Shown piece after piece: positions 15,139-22,176 of a stretch of DNA of 43,085 bases. Each line of letters begins with the position of its first letter. Within the stretch, counting starts at the first letter, position 1. The notes under the pieces are model-generated. The model saw only the letters and a program-made list of their open reading frames with translations, made no database searches and was not told the DNA's origin. The stretch is taken from the NCBI GenBank assembly GCA_041890515.1, contig JASDWX010000113.1, forward strand, positions 1-43,085, in the 5' to 3' direction. Made by a program: the position numbers and the translations under genes. Source of the stretch: Colwellia_A sp041890515 (lineage in GTDB: Bacteria; Pseudomonadota; Gammaproteobacteria; Enterobacterales; Alteromonadaceae).

Positions 15139-17487
15139 TTATTTTTTCAACTTAGCAAAGGCATCAGTAAAGGCGTTGCCCATCGCGGCATTATCATTTT
15201 TCTTTGCTTGTGGTTTTGCACTACGTTGCTGGTTTGGTTTGGTGTTTTTTGCCGCTGGGTTTTGTGAACGAACGTGAGGTTTATTTGCAGGCTCTTTTTG
15301 TTCTGGCTTTGTAGTGACCGTTTCATCTAAGCGCATGGATAAGCTGATACGCTTTCTGGATGGATCCACTTCCATCACTTTCACTTTAACAATATCACCT
15401 GCTTTAACAATTTCACGAGGGTCACTAACAAACTTATCAGTGAGCGATGAAATATGCACCAAACCATCTTGATGAACACCTAAATCGACAAAAGCACCAA
15501 AGTTCGCCACGTTTGAAATAACACCTTCAAGGATCATTCCCACGGTTAAATCATTAATCGTGTTCACACCTTCTTTAAACTGAGCCGCTTTAAATTCAGG
15601 ACGAGGATCACGGCCAGGCTTTTCTAGTTCACTGACAATATCTTTTAGTGTTAACTCACCAATACTATTATCTTTCAGTTCAGCGATGTTAATCTTATTA
15701 AGTTGTTCGCTGTTACCCATTAATTCACTAATATTGCTGTTTAGATGTGCAATGATTTTTTCAATAACTGGGTAGCTTTCAGGATGAACACCAGAATTAT
15801 CAAGCGGGTTTTTGCCGTCTGCAATACGTAAAAAACCAGCCGCTTGTTCAAACGCTTTTGGCCCTAAACGAGCAACTTTTTTAAGTTCTTTTCGGTCATT
15901 AAAGCGGCCATGTTCGTCACGGTAGGCCACAACATTATCAGCCATGGTTTTATTCAAACCAGATACGCGGGTTAAGAGTGCCGCAGAAGCGCTGTTTAAA
16001 TCAACGCCAACATTATTCACACAGTCTTCTATAACATTGTCGAGGGTTTTACTGAGTTGACTTTGGCTTACATCATGTTGATATTGACCAACACCAATAG
16101 CTTTAGGATCAATTTTTACGAGCTCGGCTAATGGGTCTTGTAATCGGCGTGCAATAGAAACGGCCCCACGAATTGACACGTCTAAATCTGGAAATTCTTT
16201 TGCAGCAAATTCTGATGCAGAATATACAGAAGCACCGGCTTCACTCACCATCACTTTTTGTGGTTTGTTTTTTTCTAACGCTTGAATAACTTCAGCAGCG
16301 AGTTTGTCACTTTCACGAGAGCCAGTGCCATTACCAATCGCCAGTAATTCAACTTTGTGTTGTAGACATAAATTCACTAATGTTCGTACTGACTTTTCCC
16401 AATGATTTTGTGGTGCATGGGGGAAAATAGTAGAGGTTTGTAATAATTTACCTGTTGCATCAACAATCGCTAATTTACAGCCGGTACGCATACCCGGATC
16501 TAAACCTAATGTGGTTTTAGGGCCAGCAGGAGCCGCCATTAACAAATCACTTAGATTCGTTGCAAATACTTTTATTGCGCCATTTTCTGCTTGTTCGCGT
16601 AAATTGCCCAATAATTCAGTTTCTAAGCTCAAGCTTAATTTTATTTTCCATGCCCAGCGCACAACTTTTGTCATAAATTCTGCGGCAGCTTGACCGGATA
16701 AACGTAAATTATAGTGTTCGCAAATGATTTGTTCTGCGCTTGAGTAGCTACTGCTTTCTTGCGACGGGTCTACATTAATACTGAGTTGCAGAATTTTTTC
16801 ATTGCGACCACGAAACATTGCTAAAGCGCGATGTGAAGGTACGTTCTTTAATAATTCGGAATGTTCGAAATAGTCGCGAAACTTAGCGCCTTCCTGCTGT
16901 TTCCCTTTGGCAACAACACTTGATAAATGCGCTTGTTTTAATAAATGCTTACGTAATTTTTGTAATAAATTGGCATCTTGAGCAAAACGTTCAATGAGTA
17001 TGTAGATTGCACCTTCAAGCACAGTCTTTTCATCATTAAGACCAGAGTCTGTATTTATAAATGCCTTTGCCTCAATTTCTGGTGTTAAGGTCCAGTTGTT
17101 ATAAAGGTTATTCGCAAGCGGTTCTAAACCTGCCTCTATAGCTATTTGGCCTTTAGTACGACGCTTAGGTTTAAAAGGCAAATATAAATCTTCTAAACGC
17201 GTTTTATTGTCAGCTTGCTTTAATTCTTTTTCTAACGAAGGTGTTAATTTATCTTGTTGAGTAATGCTGGTAATAATCACTTTTCGGCGATCTTCAAGCT
17301 CGCGTAAATAACTTAAACGCTGATCAATATGACGCAGGTGGTTATCGTCTAATCCTTGCGTTACTTCTTTACGGTAACGCGCTATAAACGGCACGGTTGC
17401 ACCATCATCAAGCAAGTTTATCGCTGAATCTATTTGAGAAGTTTTAACATTAAGTTCTTTTGCGATAAGTTCAGCAATGGGAGTCAT
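15139..17487 (-). CDS. tex: Tex transcription accessory / S1 RNA-binding protein
   Basis: A 782-residue cytoplasmic protein matching Tex along its length. Order: Tex N-terminal helical region (about 1-190, with VPFIARYRKEVTQGLDD and EDLYLPFKPKRRTKG), a YqgF/RNase H-like domain (about 325-450, GLDPGMRTGCKLAIVD and ELLAIGNGTGSRES), helix-hairpin-helix region (about 490-570, VGVDLNSASAALLTRVSGL), and an S1 domain (about 650-725, GMILEGVISNVANFGAFVDLG and DGLVHISSL). A low-complexity basic tail (KPNQQRSAKPQAKKN) ends the protein. The family binds RNA and interacts with the transcription machinery. It appears monocistronic here. Confidence 0.95.
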   Translation of the reverse strand: MTPIAELIAKELNVKTSQIDSAINLLDDGATVPFIARYRKEVTQGLDDNHLRHIDQRLSYLRELEDRRKVIITSITQQDKLTPSLEKELKQADNKTRLEDLYLPFKPKRRTKGQIAIEAGLEPLANNLYNNWTLTPEIEAKAFINTDSGLNDEKTVLEGAIYILIERFAQDANLLQKLRKHLLKQAHLSSVVAKGKQQEGAKFRDYFEHSELLKNVPSHRALAMFRGRNEKILQLSINVDPSQESSSYSSAEQIICEHYNLRLSGQAAAEFMTKVVRWAWKIKLSLSLETELLGNLREQAENGAIKVFATNLSDLLMAAPAGPKTTLGLDPGMRTGCKLAIVDATGKLLQTSTIFPHAPQNHWEKSVRTLVNLCLQHKVELLAIGNGTGSRESDKLAAEVIQALEKNKPQKVMVSEAGASVYSASEFAAKEFPDLDVSIRGAVSIARRLQDPLAELVKIDPKAIGVGQYQHDVSQSQLSKTLDNVIEDCVNNVGVDLNSASAALLTRVSGLNKTMADNVVAYRDEHGRFNDRKELKKVARLGPKAFEQAAGFLRIADGKNPLDNSGVHPESYPVIEKIIAHLNSNISELMGNSEQLNKINIAELKDNSIGELTLKDIVSELEKPGRDPRPEFKAAQFKEGVNTINDLTVGMILEGVISNVANFGAFVDLGVHQDGLVHISSLTDKFVSDPREIVKAGDIVKVKVMEVDPSRKRISLSMRLDETVTTKPEQKEPANKPHVRSQNPAAKNTKPNQQRSAKPQAKKNDNAAMGNAFTDAFAKLKK

Positions 17488-17639
17488 TAATTGACGAGCC
17501 TTTTTTGAAAGAAAAATTTTTATAGCGCTATTTTGCCATTGTTTGTTACTGGCTTCAATTTGCTACTACAGCTTTTTTAATGGAGTTGTACTTGTGAAAA
17601 AGAATGTTGTCTGTTTATTTTTCTATAAATGAAAAGTGT

Positions 17640-17673
17640 AAGCCAAGTTAAACTTGAGTGAGTCACTTGGCTT
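17640..17673 (-). terminator. likely terminator of engB
   Basis: Stem aagccaagt (17640-17648) and acttggctt (17665-17673) with a 16-base loop, 18 bases past the engB stop on the minus strand. The following T tract is short (acacttttc), so strength is uncertain. Confidence 0.5.
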
Positions 17674-17691
17674 TATATTACGCGGCTATAA

Positions 17692-18339
17692 TTATTCACT
17701 TTCCGGCATGTCAGTATCTAATCCTACAGACATCCACTGACAAATTAGTGCGTTGGCTTGCTCTAGCCCAGTGTATTTTAAAGATGAAAACGCTTGTACC
17801 GTAATGTCAGCATTTAATGAAGATAACGTTTTCTTCACCTGTAACACTTCTGAACTTCGTTTACCTTGTGAAAGCTTGTCGCATTTAGTTAATAATGCCA
17901 ATATCGGCAAATCACTGTCTGCAGCCCATTGAATAAGGTCCATATCAAGATCTTTTAACGGATGACGAATATCCATCAAAATGACCAGACCTTTTAAACA
18001 CTCACGTTTTTCTAAATATTCACCTAATGCTTTTTGCCATTTCTTCTTCATTTCAATCGGCACTTTAGCAAAACCATAGCCAGGCAAATCAACTAAGCGT
18101 CTGTTAGGAGCGACTTCAAAAATGTTAATGAGCTGAGTACGGCCAGGCGTTTTACTGACGCGTGCTAAACCACGTTGATTAGTTAAGGTATTTAATGCAC
18201 TCGATTTTCCTGCATTAGAACGACCCGCAAATGCAACCTCTATACCGCTGTCTTCAGGCAAGCGACGAATATCTGGCGCACTTAAGGTGAAAGTGGCTTT
18301 ACTTAAATGAATAACAGTTGATGACAAAATGGTGTCCAA
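17692..18339 (-). CDS. engB: ribosome biogenesis GTPase EngB/YihA
   Basis: A 215-residue GTPase of the TRAFAC class, needed for assembly of the large ribosomal subunit. G1 is GRSNAGKSS at residues 39-47. G3 is DLPGYGFAKV near 88, preceded by the conserved KTPGRTQLINIF. G4 is TKCDKLSQG near 152. The C-terminal SSLKYTGLE gives the G5-like loop. Length fits the family. It is divergent from the cytochrome genes, the same arrangement as in many Gammaproteobacteria, where cytochrome c4 sits beside engB. Confidence 0.95.
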   Translation of the reverse strand: MDTILSSTVIHLSKATFTLSAPDIRRLPEDSGIEVAFAGRSNAGKSSALNTLTNQRGLARVSKTPGRTQLINIFEVAPNRRLVDLPGYGFAKVPIEMKKKWQKALGEYLEKRECLKGLVILMDIRHPLKDLDMDLIQWAADSDLPILALLTKCDKLSQGKRSSEVLQVKKTLSSLNADITVQAFSSLKYTGLEQANALICQWMSVGLDTDMPESE

Positions 18340-18424
18340 TGGTAAATAAAAAAAGCATTATATCTTTTTTTTCTCGTGAAAAAGCAAAAAGTGTCATATT
18401 TTCAGCTTAATTTTTACTATGCTT

Positions 18425-18453
18425 ATTACACGGGGCTATTATTCGTGTAAAAT
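18425..18453 (+). promoter_or_regulatory. candidate promoter of the tetraheme cytochrome gene
   Basis: ATTACA (18425-18430) and TAAAAT (18448-18453) are 17 bases apart, and the -10 is extended by a TG (tgtaaaat). The motif attcgtgtaaa (18441-18451) recurs before the neighbouring cytochrome c4 gene at 19854-19864. Confidence 0.4.
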
Positions 18454-18536
18454 GTTACCAGTTTTTTTATCCACCCTTTTGATCAATAAGACTTAAATAA
18501 GTTAAATTTTCTTAAAAGAAAGCAGAGAGCCATTCC

Positions 18537-19775
18537 ATGAATAAAATTATTTTTTCGTTAATTCTGACCTTCATTAGTCTTAATGTAGCATTCGCAGCAA
18601 CCGGAAATGCGGAAGCAGGTAAAACTAAAGCCGCCATGTGTGCTGCTTGTCATGGCACAAACGGGATCGGCACAAGTGATGCGTATCCTAACTTAGCAGG
18701 TCAGCATGCTGATTATACTGTAAAGCAATTGAAAGCGTTTAAAAGTGGAATGCGTGTTAATGCATTAATGGGCCCAATGGCTATGGGTTTGTCTGAACAG
18801 GATATGGCTGATTTAGGCGCCTACTTTTCAACTTTAGACCGAAGTGGTGGTTCAACAGCTTCAGCTGATGGTAGTGCTACAGAAGTAGGAGTTACTGCAA
18901 CAGTGCAAGCACCCATAGTTTATGTAGCCAATGCGAGTGCAGGCAAAAGCTTATACGCATTAGGAGATCCATCACGTAATATTGCTGCATGTATTGGCTG
19001 TCATGGTAAAGAAGGCAATAGTAAGGTATTAATTTATCCAAATTTATCGAAGCAACATGCACAGTATATTGAAAAGCAATTGCATGCCTTTAAAGTTAAA
19101 TCACGTACCAACTATGCAATGAATCAATTTGCAGGTGCGATGACTGATGAAGATATAGCTGATATGGGAGCCTATTTCTCGGATACCAAAGCGGTTGCGC
19201 ATATAAAAGTTAAACGTGTTACTACTGTTGCTGCGATTACTGAAGAAGCGATCGCAGGTAAAGCAAAATCAGCGGTATGTGCATCATGTCATGGCGCAGA
19301 TGGTAACAGCTTAGTGCCTATGTACCCTAAATTAGCAGGGCAACATGCTGAATATACAACTAAACAATTAAAAGAGTTTAAATCGGGAGTTCGTCAAAAT
19401 CCTATCATGGCAGGTATGGTTACAGGGTTGAGTGAGCAAGATATGGCTGAACTTGGCGCTTATTTTGCGAGTCAAAAACCTACGCCGGGTAATGGCAAGG
19501 GCTCTTCATTAGGCCGTAAACTTTATTTTGGTGGTGATGCTTCGCGTGGGATCACCGCGTGTATCGCTTGTCATGGTGCATCAGGTAAGGGTGTGGCAAA
19601 AGCAGGTTTTCCTGCGGTTGCTAATCAAAGTGTGGAGTATTTAACCGCTCAGTTAATCAGTTTTAAAGCGGGTGAACGCGATAACGATCGTAATAGTATC
19701 ATGCGTAATGTTGCTAAACGTTTGAAACAAAAAGATATTGAGGCATTGGCGCAGTTTGTGTCTTCAATGAAATAA
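18537..19775 (+). CDS. tetraheme cytochrome c, tandem fusion of two cytochrome c4 units
   Basis: A 412-residue exported protein with a signal peptide (residues 1-20, ending AFA) and four heme c sites: CAACHG (about 35), CIGCHG (about 152), CASCHG (about 248) and CIACHG (about 342). The order of domain types is A-B-A-B: A domains have an AGK.K...CA.CHG start and LAGQHA..T.KQL, while B domains start GK.LY..GD.SR.I.ACI.CHG. That is two diheme c4 proteins joined head to tail by a linker rich in Ala, Val and Lys. Each domain keeps a downstream Met suited to be the second axial ligand. It should carry electrons in the periplasm, probably to terminal oxidases. Ordinary c4 has two hemes and about 200 residues. 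Confidence 0.85.
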   Translation: MNKIIFSLILTFISLNVAFAATGNAEAGKTKAAMCAACHGTNGIGTSDAYPNLAGQHADYTVKQLKAFKSGMRVNALMGPMAMGLSEQDMADLGAYFSTLDRSGGSTASADGSATEVGVTATVQAPIVYVANASAGKSLYALGDPSRNIAACIGCHGKEGNSKVLIYPNLSKQHAQYIEKQLHAFKVKSRTNYAMNQFAGAMTDEDIADMGAYFSDTKAVAHIKVKRVTTVAAITEEAIAGKAKSAVCASCHGADGNSLVPMYPKLAGQHAEYTTKQLKEFKSGVRQNPIMAGMVTGLSEQDMAELGAYFASQKPTPGNGKGSSLGRKLYFGGDASRGITACIACHGASGKGVAKAGFPAVANQSVEYLTAQLISFKAGERDNDRNSIMRNVAKRLKQKDIEALAQFVSSMK

Positions 19776-19797
19776 AGCGTAAGCTAAAAATTATTTT

Positions 19798-19826
19798 AAA
19801 AAAGCAGCTTATTAAGCTGCTTTTTT
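19798..19826 (+). terminator. rho-independent terminator after the tetraheme cytochrome gene
   Basis: Stem aaaaaagcagctt / aagctgctttttt with the 3-base loop att, 22 bases past the stop. It separates the two cytochrome genes into different transcription units. Confidence 0.9.
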
Positions 19827-19867
19827 ATGCGTGGAACATTTAACAAGAAGCAAATTCGTGTAAACTA

Positions 19868-19890
19868 CTTTGTAATTAAAAATTACAAAG
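19868..19890. promoter_or_regulatory. 10-bp palindrome upstream of cytochrome c4, candidate operator
   Basis: ctttgtaatt, aaa, aattacaaag is a perfect inverted repeat lying about 70 bases before the cytochrome c4 start and directly after the attcgtgtaaa motif. Position and symmetry suit a regulator binding site near the transcription start, but no known consensus is claimed. Confidence 0.4.
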
Positions 19891-19958
19891 AGTAAGGTGA
19901 AAATTTTACTTGTTAATTTATAACCGCCGTTAATTAGACACATATAGAGAGCTCATCG

Positions 19959-20582
19959 ATGAAAAGAATACTACTAAGCTTGGTTTTATTAGGAACAAGT
20001 GCACTAAATATCACGAATGCAGGGCAAGGTAATATTGAGGCAGGTAAAACTAAATCTGCAATGTGTGCGGCATGTCACGGTGCTGATGGTAATAGCTTAG
20101 TGCCGATGTACCCGAGCCTCGCTGGACAAAGTGCTAGTTACGTTGCTAAACAATTGGCTGATTTTAAAACAGGAATGACCTCTGGTGGTAAACAAGGTCG
20201 TGTTAATGCCATTATGGGCGGCATGTCCATGGCGTTGAGCGAGCAAGATATGGATGACTTAGGTGCTTATTATAGCTCACAAACAGCAAAATATGCTGGT
20301 GGTGAAACAAGCGAAGTAGGCAAAAAATTATACTTTGGTGGCGATGTTGAACGTGGGATCACCGCGTGTATCGCTTGTCATGGTTCCGATGCGAAGGGTA
20401 TGTCACAAGCTGGCTTTCCTGCCCTTGCCGGACAAAGTGCAATTTACTTAAAATCACAACTTGAATATTTTCGAGATGGCACACGTAATAATGACAAAAA
20501 CGCTATGATGAGAAATATTGCTGTGAAATTGGAAGATACTGACATCGCAGCCTTAGTGCAATACATGTCCACTATAAACTAA
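19959..20582 (+). CDS. cytochrome c4, diheme
   Basis: A 207-residue periplasmic diheme cytochrome. The signal peptide covers about residues 1-21 (ending NAG), and heme sites are CAACHG (about 34) and CIACHG (about 136). The two halves match the A and B domain types of the neighbouring tetraheme protein, especially its second half: LVPMYP, SEQDM, YFGGD and RGITACIACHG recur. Each half keeps a candidate axial Met (NAIMGGM and NAMMRNI). In Gammaproteobacteria c4 passes electrons from the bc1 complex to cbb3-type oxidase. It has its own upstream region and terminator, so it is a separate unit. A 33-base identity with the neighbour gene suggests recent exchange. Confidence 0.9.
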   Translation: MKRILLSLVLLGTSALNITNAGQGNIEAGKTKSAMCAACHGADGNSLVPMYPSLAGQSASYVAKQLADFKTGMTSGGKQGRVNAIMGGMSMALSEQDMDDLGAYYSSQTAKYAGGETSEVGKKLYFGGDVERGITACIACHGSDAKGMSQAGFPALAGQSAIYLKSQLEYFRDGTRNNDKNAMMRNIAVKLEDTDIAALVQYMSTIN

Positions 20583-20618
20583 TATTCAAAAAAGGCTCCA
20601 GTTGAATATTTTTATTTT
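20581..20618 (+). terminator. terminator of cytochrome c4 gene
   Basis: Stem aatattcaa (20581-20589) and ttgaatatt (20602-20610), overlapping the stop codon, followed by tttatttt. Confidence 0.65.
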
Positions 20619-20640
20619 GTATTGATTTGATTAAAAAATA

Positions 20641-20740
20641 CTGAACATCCGTCATCCATGCACATCGGTGTGATCATGACCATTGATGTGCACGGATGCA
20701 CTAATGCCTTGAAATACAGAAGGTCTGAGAAAGGCCATTC
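20641..20740 (-). repeat. intergenic repeat element, inverted copy 2
   Basis: The reverse complement of about 20676-20735 matches 13278-13345 closely: ggcctttctcagac, then ttctgt, tttcaaggcatta, tgca, tgcac and ggtcatgat occur in the same order with a few substitutions. The end near catggatgac also resembles the 13.4-kb copy. The two copies lie about 7.4 kb apart in opposite orientation. Confidence 0.8.
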
Positions 20741-20747
20741 TAAATAT

Positions 20748-20774
20748 AAAGCAGTTATTTTTAGCTGCTTTTTT
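20748..20774 (+). terminator. terminator-like hairpin upstream of the LetA-like genes
   Basis: Stem aaagcag / ctgcttt with a 10-base loop and six T's. It could stop readthrough from cytochrome c4 or belong to the repeat element beside it. Confidence 0.6.
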
Positions 20775-20888
20775 ATTGGGTATTTACTGGCTAAAATGGC
20801 GTGTTGTCGTAAACTTAAACCTTTACGGTTGTTAGGTGATTTATTGATTTAAAAGTAAGTTCAGCTATTTTAATGGAGGATTTCTTTG

Positions 20889-21512
20889 GTGAGAAATAAT
20901 GCTGTAGTGAATCATATGATTGCTTGTAATCAATGTGATTCATTGTTGCCCAAGCCAATGTTGTCTGAAGGGCAAGATGCGTTATGTGGTTGTTGTGGCG
21001 CGATGTTGTTTTCAAAAAAGAAAGATGCGATTAACCGCACCATTGCTGTCGCCATTGCAGGTCTAATCCTTTTTTTCCCTGCGACTTTATTACCTATTAT
21101 TGGTATTGGCGCAGCGGGCCTTTATAATGATGCCTCTTTGCTAGACTGTATCACCCTGTTAATAAATAGCAGAAATTATGTTATCGCGTTTGCTGTTTTC
21201 ATGTTTACCATTGCGATTCCTTCAGTGCGGCTAATGACCGCGTTATATATTTCATTGTGTATAAAGTTTACTCGTGTAAAACCCTCCTTGTTGGTGTTCT
21301 TTCGCTCTTATCATTTATTAGATACTTGGACGATGGTCCATGTGTTTTTTATGGGCGTGATCGTGTCTATGTATAAACTGTCTTCACTTGCTGATATGAC
21401 CATCGATGGCGGATTACTTAGTTTAGTATTATTACTCGTCTGTTCTACCTTGGTGTCAGTCACCATGGATGAGCACAGTATTTGGGAAGAATTGGAGAAG
21501 TCACTTGAGTAA
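20889..21512 (+). CDS. letA: PqiA/LetA-like membrane protein, N-terminal half
   Basis: A protein of about 207 residues starting at GTG 20889, chosen because GGAGGA lies eight bases upstream; a TTG one codon earlier is possible. It has an N-terminal zinc-ribbon-like pair of CxxC motifs (CNQC and CGCC), then four hydrophobic segments: a PATLLPIIGIG helix start, YVIAFAVFMFTIAIPSVRL, the WTMVHVFFMGVIVSMYKL region, and LLSLVLLLVCSTLVSV. This is the PqiA domain, one half of E. coli LetA (YebS), the inner-membrane partner of the MCE protein LetB. LetA is one ~430-residue chain in E. coli; here the two halves are separate overlapping genes. Confidence 0.8.
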   Translation: MRNNAVVNHMIACNQCDSLLPKPMLSEGQDALCGCCGAMLFSKKKDAINRTIAVAIAGLILFFPATLLPIIGIGAAGLYNDASLLDCITLLINSRNYVIAFAVFMFTIAIPSVRLMTALYISLCIKFTRVKPSLLVFFRSYHLLDTWTMVHVFFMGVIVSMYKLSSLADMTIDGGLLSLVLLLVCSTLVSVTMDEHSIWEELEKSLE

Positions 21513-22176
21513 TAAAGCGCTGACTGCAGGGTTAGGTAGTTGCCCGCAGTGTCATAAATTGAATGTTATGCATGTGGATAAACAAGCATGCTCACGTTGT
21601 TTAACGGTGTTTTCTGCACGTAAACCTAAAAGTATTGAATACACATTAGCCTGGACAATTGCAGCGGTAGTGATGTTTATCCCTGCAAATATTTACCCCA
21701 TGATGGTGTTCTATACTTTAGGTAAACCTGATGCATCAACAATTCTAGAAGGTATCGCCATTTTTATTCAAATGGGCATGCTTCCTGTCGCTATCATTAT
21801 TTTTATTGCAAGTTTTGTAGTACCGCTAAGTAAGATTATGGGGCTGTTTACCTTGATGTATAACGCAAAAAGAAAAACAAAATTGACATTAAAAAATCAA
21901 GGGAAATTATACCACATGGTTGAATTTTTAGGGCCATGGTCGATGCTTGATGTATTTGTTGTAACGGTTATGGCCGCTGTGGTGAATTTAGGGTTTTTAA
22001 CGAGTATTGAGGTGGCATCAGGTATTACTTATTTCACCCTGATGGTTGTTTTTACTATTTTTGCTGCAGAAAGTTTTGACCCAAGACTGTTATGGGATAA
22101 TCATCAAAAGCATCATCATGGCTCAATAGAAACCAATCAAGCATATGAAAATAAGGGCGATCATTATGGCAAATAA
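21505..22176 (+). CDS. letA: PqiA/LetA-like membrane protein, C-terminal half
   Basis: About 223 residues if started at TTG 21505, which has GGAG seven bases upstream and overlaps the previous stop by eight bases; an ATG at 21469 in the same frame would add 12 residues. It carries the second zinc-ribbon (CPQC and CSRC) and four membrane segments (LAWTIAAVVMFIPANIYPMM, MLPVAIIIFIASFVVPLSK, the LGPWSMLDVFVVTVMAAVVNLG region, and TYFTLMVVFTIFAAESFDPRLLW). FGPWSMLDVFVV-type sequences are typical PqiA/LetA signatures. It overlaps the letB start by 11 bases, so all three genes are translationally coupled. It should act with the first half as LetA. Confidence 0.8.
   Translation: MSNKALTAGLGSCPQCHKLNVMHVDKQACSRCLTVFSARKPKSIEYTLAWTIAAVVMFIPANIYPMMVFYTLGKPDASTILEGIAIFIQMGMLPVAIIIFIASFVVPLSKIMGLFTLMYNAKRKTKLTLKNQGKLYHMVEFLGPWSMLDVFVVTVMAAVVNLGFLTSIEVASGITYFTLMVVFTIFAAESFDPRLLWDNHQKHHHGSIETNQAYENKGDHYGK

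Noticed and set aside
20658..20852. 64-residue open frame before the LetA-like genes
   Set aside because: Its first half is the reverse copy of the repeat and it crosses a terminator hairpin.
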